From assembly GCF_015706575.1 (NCBI RefSeq), contig NW_024037056.1, positions 16,977,405 through 17,041,404 of the forward strand: DNA of 64,000 nt, read 5' to 3'. Of this stretch, positions 20,501-26,880 are shown piece by piece. The stretch comes from Patiria miniata (lineage: Eukaryota > Echinodermata > Asteroidea > Valvatida > Asterinidae). A program made the translations under genes and the position numbers. Numbering within the stretch: position 1 is the first letter of the stretch; each line of letters starts with the position of its first letter. The notes beneath the pieces were generated by a model. That model was not told the DNA's origin. It ran no database searches and worked only from the letters and a program-made list of their open reading frames with translations.

Positions 20501-22291
20501 CCGCTTCCAGGCCATTAACAACGTACTTGTTTAAAACCTGCCAAGCAAATATTTATTTCCTTAGCATTACCAAAATGTGCGCGTGCTTCATTTTTAAGAA
20601 CGCGTGCGGCATGAGCGTGGCTGTGGTTCCTCCTAAAAAAATGGCGTCTAATTTTGTTTGCCGAATAAATTCATCTACAAACCTGGGACGGCCGTTTGCT
20701 GTTCGCAGCAACGTGTAAATACTCCCTCTGTAGGTTGTAGCACTTCTCAACCAGTTTTGCCTGCAGAGGAGAAGTCAAGAACAAAAACATAGTTTTACAC
20801 TCAGTTAATAACAGTCTGGTTCCCAGACCAAAAGATTCTGACTATTATTTCTGACGAATCTTAGGTCAGGCAGCCGCCACGGCAAAAACAAAACACGATG
20901 GCCCTTTCTCAAAGCTCGGTTTTGTTTCAGCTTCATTCAACTTATCAGAGAGTTCCCACCCATTTTTCAACATTATAGCTCTGGAGTGTTTTTGTAAAGG
21001 CCCAGTGGTCATTGAATCCTGCAAAGTGTACGCAATCGTTAGGAGGGCATTTCATGCAGCACCTCACTCGTCACTTTTTGTTGGCAGGACTGCGAGCTGA
21101 AACTCGGATAACCAGATTTTGAAATCTCCTTTTTCTCACATCACTTATTAATTAGGAATCCACAAAATCAAGTAGTTTTCTGTGTTGTTAGCTAAAATGC
21201 AATGTGGGAGACGAAAAGAACTAGAAAGCCGATGAAAATTCTAGGGAGAGGCAGCAAAAGTTGAAGTGGTCAGCTTAAACATCTTTAGTAGGGTCACCCA
21301 AACATTGCCCACAAAACAATGGGTAGGGTAAATGAAGAATAGGACAAGACTTACATGGTCGTAGACAACGCCTCCGATCTCTTGGGACAGGTTAAGGTAC
21401 TTGGCAACGTGTTCTGAGATGAAGTCATCAAAGGCACTCACAAAGGGAGGCGTGTCTGCAATATGTTAATCATGTCACATAATCATGCCATTGGTCAAGC
21501 TCATGAAGTCATTCATATTCACGAACAAGACAAATAAATTAAGGTAGGTCATCACAAGTCATCACAAGTCAATAAGATTCTCTAGTCATAAGATTTTCGA
21601 AATGAAATGAGGCAAAAACATTATTTTGTCATGTCACATGTACATCTCCTGTTACTTGTGATTGACTTGTGATTGACTTGTGACTGAATTCTGATTGGAT
21701 TCTGATTGACTGTGATTGACTTGCGATTCACTAGTGACTGAATTCTGATTGACTTGTGATTGACTTGTGATTGACTTGAGATCGACTTCTGCTTGACTCG
21801 TGATTGACTCGTGATTGACTTGTGAATGACTAGAAAATATATCTGGTTAGTGCAGTAAACATTCCTTGTTATCACATCTAAACCTCCCAAGGAATGCTTA
21901 TAAAAATACTAATTTGCCATTTATGGAGGTTTTAGTACAGTTCCACCAGCGACCTCACTTGTGATCAGTAATGTCCAGGAGCTAATCTTGAGGTACTCAT
22001 TCCCTAGTACTAAAAAATACTTGGACAGAATTCTGCTTTTGCTACCCTGACATGTTGGAACACTGACCAATGAAAGCAGGGTGTTTGGCTCATGAATAAG
22101 TATGAGGTGTAATCAAATGAATTATTCATGATGTTTCCCCCCTACTCACCGCCACTGGCTCTTCTGGCCACGCCTTGCAAGACAATGATGGCATCGTTCA
22201 GTTTCTTGGCAGTGACCTCATCGATCTTGTCTGCCTCAGACTTCAGGTTGCCGCTGAGCGTAGCGAGCTGCGAAACAAGAGCGTCGGCCAT
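5588..22291 (-). CDS. CAP1: Adenylyl cyclase-associated protein (CAP), complete, 12 coding exons
   Basis: CAP recycles actin: it helps cofilin sever filaments and exchanges ADP for ATP on actin monomers. Twelve minus-strand exons join in frame to 485 codons plus stop, close to the roughly 475 of human CAP1. Order: N-terminal oligomerising segment [16 protein letters not shown] (1-47); helical-folded domain (about 49-220, including [54 protein letters not shown]); two proline runs (235-239, 243-249) for profilin/SH3 partners; a WH2-like stretch [11 protein letters not shown]...[17 protein letters not shown] (269-299); then the beta-helix CARP domain (about 330-485) with [31 protein letters not shown] and EFPLPEQFK. 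All junctions are AG/GT. The start is the only in-frame ATG before the family N-terminus. Several introns carry large tandem arrays, two of which copy the gene's own splice sites. Confidence 0.97.
5910..6053 (-). CDS. CAP1: CAP coding exon 11
   Basis: Residues 411-458, including [40 protein letters not shown] and [17 protein letters not shown] is the conserved CARP motif at the dimer face. Acceptor TTTCAG|GTG, donor TAC|GTAAGC. Confidence 0.96.
6110..6700. repeat. Short-period satellite (GACTTGTGATGG-like units) in CAP intron
   Basis: About 0.6 kb of irregular 10-15 base units built on ACTTGTGAT, with variants such as ACTTGGGATTG and ACTTGCGATTTG. The long minus-strand open frames here are low-complexity Ser/Gln/Val/His translations of the repeat, not genes. 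The same motif recurs at 21648-21836 in another CAP intron. Confidence 0.9.
6751..6833 (-). CDS. CAP1: CAP coding exon 10
   Basis: Completes codon 383 and encodes 384-410, [20 protein letters not shown] then CQSVKLQ. It matches human [20 protein letters not shown]. Acceptor ATTCCAG|AT, donor CAG|GTCAGA. Confidence 0.94.
7125..7245 (-). CDS. CAP1: CAP coding exon 9
   Basis: Residues 343-382 plus one base: [20 protein letters not shown] then [20 protein letters not shown]. Alternating hydrophobic strands of the actin-binding beta-helix; human has [20 protein letters not shown]. Acceptor TTGCAG|GAA, donor TTGG|GTAAGC. Confidence 0.95.
7246..7664. other. CAP intron between exons 9 and 8, with a dispersed repeat fragment
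   Basis: The segment at 7550-7623 resembles 61670-61745 (shared GTCTACACAATG, GGTAATCCTAT and CAGCACTGCCC.GCTCTC). The rest of the intron shows nothing recognisable. Confidence 0.5.
7665..7846 (-). CDS. CAP1: CAP coding exon 8 (acceptor copied in adjacent 58-bp array)
   Basis: Completes codon 282 and encodes 283-342: [17 protein letters not shown], a Lys/Ala/Pro/Val-rich linker and [12 protein letters not shown], the start of the CARP domain. Acceptor ATCCTTCAG|GTTTGAAG. The first 17 exon bases are repeated together with the acceptor about 25 times upstream of the exon. Donor GTG|GTAAGT. Confidence 0.95.
7847..9345 (-). repeat. 58-bp minisatellite, about 25 copies, each carrying the CAP exon 8 splice acceptor and 17 exon bases
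   Basis: Read on the minus strand, each unit contains TTATCCTTCAG|GTTTGAAGAA and continues AGTCACC before TGAAGGTGCC. The bases up to AGTCACC are identical to the authentic acceptor and first 17 bases of exon 8. Nearly all copies keep the AG; one near 8540 reads CATG instead. A few carry TAG instead of CAG. Splicing to any decoy would read GLKKVT and then TGA in frame. There is no long pyrimidine tract before the true site, which is locally the same as its decoys. Confidence 0.95.
9346..10073. other. Remainder of CAP intron 7
   Basis: Single-copy-looking DNA between the 58-bp array and exon 7. A short self-complementary AAACTAGTTT-type motif occurs twice near 9440-9475. No gene seen. Confidence 0.4.
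10074..10257 (-). CDS. CAP1: CAP coding exon 7 (proline-rich linker and WH2 start)
   Basis: Residues 221-281 plus one base. [14 protein letters not shown] is followed by [15 protein letters not shown], then an Ala/Thr/Pro linker and [17 protein letters not shown]. The plus-strand G/C-rich block at 10165-10220 is the proline codons. Acceptor TTACAG|GGG, donor ACAG|GTAACT. Confidence 0.95.
10665..10870 (-). mobile_element. tRNA-derived SINE, degraded copy
   Basis: On the minus strand a B-box-like GGTTGTGGGTTCGAGTCCAG is followed by CCCTTGGGCAAGGCGCTTTG, then TCTCTCCACCCAGGAGTAAA and TGGGTACCTG. This is the same body as the copy at 44447-44720. The head carries a small internal duplication of CAGCACTGAATTTGTGGTCT. 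Confidence 0.75.
11215..11600. repeat. About 44-bp imperfect tandem repeat
   Basis: Units contain TTTTGGAGGATTGAGGATGA followed by ATGGTGATTGAAGCACA, repeated about four times between 11215 and 11400. Shorter, diverged copies continue to about 11595. The frames with repeated ILNPP on the minus strand are translations of the repeat. Confidence 0.85.
12116..12275. repeat. 54-bp tandem repeat, three copies
   Basis: Units start at 12116, 12170 and 12224 with AAATGCCATGTAATC and continue GAAGCAGAACT and TTTGGCCTTAGATTTGAACC. The first two are identical where compared. The third has several substitutions. Confidence 0.9.
12381..13145. repeat. 130-bp tandem duplication; second copy interrupted by a TTAA element
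   Basis: ATCAATCTATCGTGACTACA occurs at 12381 and 12511. The first copy continues TTAAGTACACCGTCAAAGCA. The second is split by the element at 12531-13048 and resumes CTACACTGTCAAAGCACGTT. Both then share AGTAAATAGCACAACAT and GTGTTAACACATTACCC. Confidence 0.93.
12531..13048. mobile_element. TTAA-flanked non-autonomous DNA element (518 bp), copy 1
   Basis: Ends are TTAAAGGGAATATACATCAT and, reverse-complemented from the right, TTAAAGGGAAAATACAACAT, giving inverted tips of about 24 bases with TTAA on both sides. The core has a perfect 28-bp palindrome (half-site CCAACGCTGGTCGG) near 12859-12886. No transposase is present. TTAA duplication is characteristic of piggyBac-type transposition, although the tips do not show the usual piggyBac CCY start. 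Confidence 0.92.
13765..14300. repeat. Imperfect inverted repeat (possible old fold-back element)
   Basis: GGCTAGGACAT near 13767 is matched by ATGTCCTAGCC near 14290. AAGTCTCCGGTTTCTGGTAT at 13858 is matched by ATACCAGAAACCGGAGACTT at 14186. The intervening arms are only partly complementary. The open frames here follow the arms and resemble no known protein. Confidence 0.65.
14561..14595. repeat. C35 homopolymer
   Basis: An uninterrupted run of 35 C. Other long C/G runs occur at 3043-3062 and about 27967-27984. Lengths may be inaccurate if the assembly came from long noisy reads. Confidence 0.9.
15205..15810. repeat. 67-bp tandem repeat, about 8-9 copies
   Basis: Units contain TGAATTCTGTTGCACCAGCT, ATGAGCAGTAACCCTGCTAA and ATGCAACCAAATGCAACAA. 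Middle copies are nearly identical and outer ones decay. It lies in CAP intron 6, not at an exon border. Confidence 0.92.
16771..17020. repeat. Dispersed repeat family B, copy 1
   Basis: About 250 bp closely matching 59107-59355. It begins with an internal hairpin (TGTGTGGACCT ... AGGTCCACACA), then GGTTCCCCCTCTCTGGAAAA and AAATTGGGTTGAAAGAGTAT. Non-coding, class unknown. Confidence 0.85.
17743..18012. repeat. Two-copy tandem block of about 140 bp next to CAP exon 6
   Basis: TTTATTTGGCCTAACA.GTGA followed by AAGTCTGTGTGCAAAGACTC and CACTTGAAGCAGTCAATATT occurs at 17743 and again at 17892. The second copy ends about 30 bases from the exon 6 donor, but no exon bases are copied. Confidence 0.88.
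18041..18146 (-). CDS. CAP1: CAP coding exon 6
   Basis: Completes codon 185 and encodes 186-220, [20 protein letters not shown] then [15 protein letters not shown]. This is the last helix of the N-terminal domain; the human equivalent ends TTGLAWSKTG. Acceptor CTTGACAG|A, donor CAG|GTAACA. Confidence 0.95.
18205..18615. repeat. About 150-bp tandem repeat, three copies, built on a SINE tail
   Basis: Each unit contains GTGCTTGTGTTCTTGGGCAA, CTTTACCACAATTGCCTCTC, CACCCAGGAGTATAAGTGGG and TTAAAATGTTCGACTCATGT. The first segment matches the body of the tRNA-derived SINE at 44447, so a SINE fragment seems to have been caught in local duplication. It lies in CAP intron 5. Confidence 0.9.
18710..18795 (-). 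CDS. CAP1: CAP coding exon 5
   Basis: Residues 157-184 plus two bases, [20 protein letters not shown] then RVIKEYRG. It matches the conserved PKPGPYVKEM..A.FYTNRVLKEYK segment of animal CAPs. Acceptor TTTCGTAG|GAG, donor AAA|GTAAGT. Confidence 0.95.
18870..19693 (-). repeat. 80-bp minisatellite, ten copies, each carrying the CAP exon 4 splice donor
   Basis: Units start near 18901, 18981 and so on every 80 bases to 19621. Read on the minus strand each has GGTCACTGTG|GTGAGTAGGC, identical to the last ten bases of exon 4 and its donor. A second GTGAGTTC or GTAAGTTC follows about 17 bases later. The array therefore holds about twenty near-consensus 5' splice sites. A five-unit (400-bp) higher-order pattern is visible: the variant with TCCATCTATTCACTCCCATC occurs at 18981 and again at 19381 with the same neighbours. 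The outermost unit (near 18880) is degenerate. Confidence 0.95.
19694..19840 (-). CDS. CAP1: CAP coding exon 4 (donor copied in adjacent 80-bp array)
   Basis: Residues 108-156, [40 protein letters not shown] and IGCIGWVTV. The GW pair matches human ALGWV. Donor GTCACTGTG|GTGAGTAGG. The last ten exon bases plus this donor form part of the tandem unit immediately downstream (18870-19693). Reading through the donor gives a stop after VSRHWW. Confidence 0.95.
19903..20564. mobile_element. Composite fold-back element in CAP intron 3 with a hairpin at each end
   Basis: The outer hairpins at 19903-20004 and 20458-20564 share GGGAATAAAT.TGTGCTTGGC, TTTTAAACA and CCTGCCAAGC. Inside them, arms such as ACAATGATTTTGTTGAACAA (about 20079) are matched in reverse by TTGTTGAACAAAATCATTGG (about 20392). 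The central 230 bp is unique. The tips resemble TTAAGGGAATAAAT and its complement. No transposase frame is present. Confidence 0.8.
20683..20760 (-). CDS. CAP1: CAP coding exon 3
   Basis: Residues 82-107, [20 protein letters not shown] then SKRPSQ, a helix of the N-terminal domain. Acceptor TCTGCAG|GCA, donor CAG|GTTTGT. Phase 0 on both sides. Confidence 0.93.
20761..21354. other. CAP intron 2
   Basis: About 0.6 kb without recognised repeats or genes. Confidence 0.5.
21355..21455 (-). CDS. CAP1: CAP coding exon 2
   Basis: Residues 48-81, [20 protein letters not shown] then [14 protein letters not shown]. This is the start of the helical-folded domain; human CAP1 has the same AFD...V..YL..S..IGG pattern. 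Acceptor TTGCAG|AC, donor CAT|GTAAGT. Confidence 0.96.
21648..21836. repeat. GACTTGTGATT satellite in CAP intron 1
   Basis: About 190 bp of TTGTGATTGACTTGTGATTG-type units with TGACTGAATTCTGATT variants. It is the same sequence family as the array at 6110-6700, 15 kb away in the same gene. Confidence 0.9.
22150..22291 (-). CDS. CAP1: CAP coding exon 1
   Basis: Residues 1-47 plus one base: [20 protein letters not shown], then [20 protein letters not shown] and VARRASG. It is likely helical and corresponds to the oligomerising N-terminus. Upstream, an acceptor CGTTTCAG|AGTGATTCC at 22308 leaves a 17-base leader before ATG, implying a separate upstream non-coding exon. Donor G|GTGAGT. Confidence 0.95.
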
Positions 22292-22410
22292 GCTGGATTG
22301 GAATCACTCTGAAACGAGACGTAAACGATAATCAAGGGAGTCATGGTGGCACAGCCGTTCATACTGTACTTTCCTCGCCTCCCACATAGGTTTATAACCG
22401 AGTTTTCGAT

Positions 22411-22661
22411 TATGCTAGGTTCACACATTCCCAAATTAGTTATGAATAAAACAAGAATAAACCAAGAATTGAAATTGGTTCTGCCTATCACCCTGACAAT
22501 TTGGAACATGTTCAATTTGTCGAGGCGCTTCCCGATCTTTAACGATCTTTCACCGAACAAACAGAATCATCCCGAGGCAGACAAGAACCATCCCCGATTT
22601 ACACAAGAATTGCTATTCGTGGCGATTCGGCTTAAAAATCGGGATGTGTGAACATAGCATT
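22411..22661. mobile_element. MITE-like element with TATGCTA(T/G)GTTCACACAT ends
   Basis: The left end TATGCTAGGTTCACACATTC is matched by the complement of the right end GATGTGTGAACATAGCAT. Length about 250 bp, no transposase. It is in the CAP leader intron about 120 bp from the start-codon exon, and accounts for the 102- and 105-codon frames there. Confidence 0.8.
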
Positions 22662-22781
22662 ACTACATGATTCTGTGGGTTAAATTTTCTCCAGCATGTA
22701 TCTCTGTACACTCACGAGGCCCCCCTTCAATGGAGGAACCATTATACACCCCATTGTATAAAGAAACTGCACTGTGATGGA

Positions 22782-22925
22782 TTAAGCCCGGTTCATACTT
22801 CACGCGAAAGCTTGTGCAAAGCGAAATTCATGTCGTCAACAATGGTGGACGCGCTTCGAATGTATTGTTGACGTCACGAATTTCACTTCGCTTTCGCTTT
22901 CGCCTGAAGTATAAACCGGGCTTTA
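22782..22925. mobile_element. MITE-like element, about 144 bp, TTAAGCCCGGTTCATACTT ends
   Basis: The left end AAGCCCGGTTCATACTTCA and right end TGAAGTATAAACCGGGCTTT are inverted repeats. Inner arms GCGAAAGC and GCTTTCGC continue the stem. Part of the inner sequence (GTCGTCAACAATGG) also occurs near 17450. Confidence 0.85.
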
Positions 22926-24005
22926 CCTGCACAGCCACAATGCTTTGGCCATTGAAGGGGGCCTTCGTGATAGAATTGATAGCGTGCTCAGATTGACCTA
23001 CATGTATATGTACACCACCAAAGTCATGATATCCCTTAGAGGTCAACTCGGCGCATCCCTTAGTTCATCACCACAGCACCTACTCACTTGAACACTGTTT
23101 CGCCATGGTGGTTGTAATAAAACCAAGTTTTATAATCGGCTGAATCTCTTTTTAGGGAAGAGAAAATAACCACATTTGTGGTTTTCACAAGCCTAGTGTG
23201 GCAACACTTTACCATTTTCAGGAACTTATTTGAGAAAATGTAGATGAATTTAGAATGTAAATTTGCAGTCTGGGAACATCCAGGAAGTCAGCCAGACCTG
23301 GGAGGGATGTGACGTCACAATTTGGCAATGTTTTTATCTTGGGTATTCCTCCTCTTTTAAAAATGGGGTGGGTGGGGGGGGGGGGGGGTAATGCTTCACT
23401 CTCGACAGGTTTCTTCGGGCAAGTGAGCTATATCTACAATATAGCATCCTTCATTTCATTACTACATGTACATGTGGAAACATGTACATATACATGTATG
23501 TACACCACAGATATCACCATTTGTATACATGCACAATTACCTCAAATAAAAAAGTGCATATAAAACTACACATAAACTTACATACATAGTAAAGAACATA
23601 AATATGGGCAATTCCACGGTTACTCACACTACATTTTTGTAACGTGGGTAACCGATTTTGTGCGTTTTGTTTATCATACATAACACATTTTTCTGGATGT
23701 CATCTTTGGTGCTTAGGTAGGTCTAGGTCTACTCTATCTACCATGGGGACAACAGTTATTAAACCTTTTAGGTAAGGTAATTACAGCCCAAGGAAACTAA
23801 AAAGTACATCAAAAATGTAACGTGAGTAACCGTGGAATTGCCCATATGCACATTTTGTCGTACTTTCTAAAACCCCATTCATGAATTCACACATGTCCAT
23901 GACTATTCAAACATTCAGGTAGGTGCACTACTGTAACACCTCTACCAGATGTCACACTAATTCACTGTCCTGTGTTTTCTTTTATTCTGTTAGCTTTTGT
24001 TTCTC

Positions 24006-24516
24006 TTAAAGGGAATGTACAACATTTGCTTTTGCTGCAATTTTCAGAAATAAATGGATTTGGAGGATTAGTATGTTATAGAACTGACTTGTTTCACGTT
24101 TTGGGTTCGTAGATGCTGGAAAAACCAAGAAAACCAATCATATTATTGTAGTCTGGTTCCCTGACCCCACTTAAGATAAAACGGACAAATTAATAGACTT
24201 TGGGGAATTGTAAGATCAGAGAATCAGTCTAGCAGGGTTTAAGTCTTCACATGTGTGTAATCAATTGCAAAGAAAATGCAGACGAACTAAATATAAAAAA
24301 GTAGGAGCACTTTTTGAAAAAGGGCAATTTTCTCCAACGCTGGTCGGCCGACCAGCGTTGGAAAAATAAAGTTTTTCTTGAAAACGTTAGCACACCAGGA
24401 GCCACAACTTTACAGGATGCTTTAGACTGTCATTCCCTAACAATCCAGTAAGATATTTCGTGATAATGTGATCATTTCGTTTTTTGATGTTTGCAAATGT
24501 TGTATCTTCCCTTTAA
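24006..24516. mobile_element. TTAA-flanked non-autonomous DNA element, copy 2 (511 bp)
   Basis: Same family as 12531-13048: TTAAAGGGAATGTACAACAT at the left, complementary tip TTGCAAATGTTGTAT...CCCTTTAA at the right, and the identical 28-bp palindrome core near 24334-24361. Length is nearly the same. Confidence 0.92.
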
Positions 24517-24665
24517 AGGAAATAGGGGGCCTATACATCATTTGCTTTTGTGAGTTTCGGAAATGGATTGATTTGGGGGTTAGTATTTTACAGCAAATAC
24601 TGTTACACTGACCTGTTTAAAGTTTTGTATTCATAGATGCTGGGAAAACCAAGCAAAAAATGCTG
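24513..24665. mobile_element. TTAA element, left-end fragment abutting copy 2
   Basis: Begins with the TTAA that ends copy 2, then AAGGAAATAGGGGGCCTATA, CATCATTTGCTTTTGTGAG and GCAAATACTGTTACACTGAC, matching the left third of the family. It stops near ATGCTGGGAAAACCAAGCAA without a core or right end. Confidence 0.8.
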
Positions 24666-25187
24666 TCTTAAAACCAAGACTGAGACCATCTATGAATTCA
24701 ATGCAGAACATTTTGCAGTGCTAGCCTGCAATCCATACAGCCATTTCATGATCTCTCAGCTATGCACACAAGGTTGCAATGGACGACAGCTGCACAGCAG
24801 GTTTATTTTGACTGACTGCCATGCATGCTATATATGGCAAGTCACGGGTTGGCATTCGTCACACACTGAGTATAAACATTGAGAATTCTGGTAAATACAG
24901 CTAAGTATTGAGCTAGATGTGACTGCATCGGTCTGTGTGACCATGATTGAAGATATTAAGATTTGTTTCATTTCCTTTAATTGTATACATGTGTATTTAA
25001 TAAAAAAATGGATGTGTATATGATTTTTATGTGCGCACACTTTGTTTTTTTTGCAGAATCGATTTAAAGATAAGAATCAGAAGTGATTTTTGGGGTAGAA
25101 TTATGATGTCTCACAAATTTTCTTTATTACTGTAACTGAATAATATAATAATAATAAAAATATGAAAAAAAAACAAAAAAAACATGC

Positions 25188-25446
25188 TTAGCGTCCCCGC
25201 CCGCTTCCTTTTTGGAGGCCCCCTCCTTTTTTTCTCTTTTATTTTTTAAACACCCATCATTTTGGCCTCTTTGTCTGTTGCATCTAGCCGATATAAAGCT
25301 GGTATGTCATTTCCTGAGTCCAAGTGGCAGCCATTTAAAACAAAAGTTGGCAGCCATTTTGAAAAATAGCCGGGTCGGGCGGCCATTTTGGAAGAAGAAA
25401 AAAAAAAGGCCTCCTTCCTTTTTTCAAAAAGGCAGGACGCTTAACA
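25188..25446. mobile_element. Polypurine/polypyrimidine-arm element with CTTAGCGTCC ends
   Basis: CTTAGCGTCCCCGCCCGCTT on the left is matched by GGCAGGACGCTTAA on the right. The inner arms CTTTTTGGAGGCCCCCTCC and GGCCTCCTTCC..TTTTTCAA are roughly complementary, with GCCATTTTG motifs between. Related to 59945-60275. Confidence 0.6.
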
Positions 25447-26164
25447 CTTTTTTTTTTATTTGGCCTAAATATAATGTATACCAAAACTAAATTATTTGTA
25501 TAATACTGAGCATGATGGGATGTATTTTCAATTTAATGACCCCTGAGATTTACCAAGTGACCTCATAGATGGAAGCCTTTGTAAAACGCCTGGTGAAAGT
25601 TCCCATTTGTCGTTAAAGTTTTACAACTCGACTGTTCATGACCCTCCGTAAAGTATGCAAAACCAACTGAGCGAAAGGGACATTATGGGGGAAAAACGAA
25701 GAAAATGATGACAAAACACAACATGAAAATGAAGATGGAGACAGCAGGGTGTGTCAGCTCATGTGTGATGCTAAGTGAATGCACAATACTGCATTGATTC
25801 CCACGGTATCAATCTGACCGTGAACCGGTCCCTGATTGTTTTCAGTATTGTTCCAGTACGGCACTGAACATGCGCAGTGACTGTTTTTTTGGGACTTCGA
25901 AATTGTTACCATGACGAACCTTCGTCTGGTACCATACTAACATTGTTGTTGTGACTTTGTGTTTTATATAATCAGGCCTACAATTTTCGACTTAATTTTC
26001 CAAAAAACAAAATCCTCCAGAGCCACAAATCAGAAAAAGAAGCTGAAAAAGAAGATGAAATACTCTGCAATTAAATAAAGATTCGATTTAAAACAATAGG
26101 CCTAACACAGAAGAACATTTTTATCTTTCGGGACACAAAAAATAAAGTTTCAAAAACATCAGTC

Positions 26165-26232
26165 ACCCTGGGACTTGAACTCAAGCGGTGTTGCTTGCTA
26201 GGCGGGTGGGCTATCCAATGGACAGTACGAGA
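26165..26232 (-). repeat. tRNA-like fragment (SINE head or tRNA pseudogene)
   Basis: On the minus strand a B-box-like GAGTTCAAGTCCCAGGGTG follows GCCTAGCAAGCAACACCGC. Box A and the cloverleaf are not convincing, so a functional tRNA is not claimed. Confidence 0.3.
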
Positions 26233-26671
26233 TATGGTGTAGGCCTACTACTCGTATACATTACACATGCATTTTTTATCATATTTTCTCCATGATTTAT
26301 GATGGTGGTCAGTCTTTGCAATCTGGGACTGCGAAACATCTCCAATTTTGTTAGAAAATGCTTTGAAAATGCACTCGACTATCCATAGACTTTGTACACA
26401 ACCAAACAAGTGGCGTCTCGATACTAAATTCTTTCCAAGGACACTTTACCAAAAGTTTATTATAACTTTGTGGTCGCCATCATCAACTACAACAAACGTT
26501 TGCACAAAATGTCTCGCAAAGAGAAGTGCACGAAACTTGACCAATTTTTACTCGTGAAAAAAGACGTCTAAACACAATATGCACACAAATAAATAAATGA
26601 CCAGATTAATTAACTTTATCTGAGCACATCTCTACAAGAAAAGGAAGATAAAGGACTGAATTTCCACCTAC

Positions 26672-26880
26672 CTTTGAGATTTCTGAAGAGGAATTTCGAC
26701 TCGTCTATGAAATGGGAGTGGTGGCAAACCCGGAAGAGAGGTCGGATCGTAGAAACTCAACCACAACCTCGAACTCAGAGACACAAAAGACGGAAACTTC
26801 CCATTAAAGTGTGCACAAAGCAGCACCTCCTCGTTCCACACGTAGGCCTATGCAGCGTGCATAGACTTGCATCAGTTCTC
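26672..26880 (-). other. CAP1: Candidate CAP non-coding first exon and promoter-proximal region
   Basis: On the minus strand, TTCAGAAATCTCAAAG|GTAGGT gives a strong donor at 26671-26666, facing the CAP leader acceptor at 22308. The sequence above it is moderately GC-rich, contains CTCTTCCGGG (an ETS-like site, common near animal housekeeping starts) and has no obvious coding frame. It is the best donor I found upstream, but the exon is inferred and its 5' end is not defined. Confidence 0.35.

Larger units (their letters stand above)
22292..26671 (-). other. Probable CAP 5' UTR intron
   Basis: Begins upstream of the acceptor at 22308 and would end at a donor at 26671-26666 if the candidate non-coding exon is right. 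It holds terminal-inverted-repeat elements at 22411 and 22782, TTAA elements at 24006 and 24513, a G-run at 23368-23387 and the element at 25188. No coding exon seen. Confidence 0.45.

Noticed and set aside
22343..22651. A 102-codon plus-strand frame near CAP exon 1
   Set aside because: It coincides with the inverted-repeat element at 22411-22661 and has no recognised domain.
26165..26232. A functional tRNA gene
   Set aside because: Only the T-arm/B-box part is convincing; the acceptor stem and A box are not.
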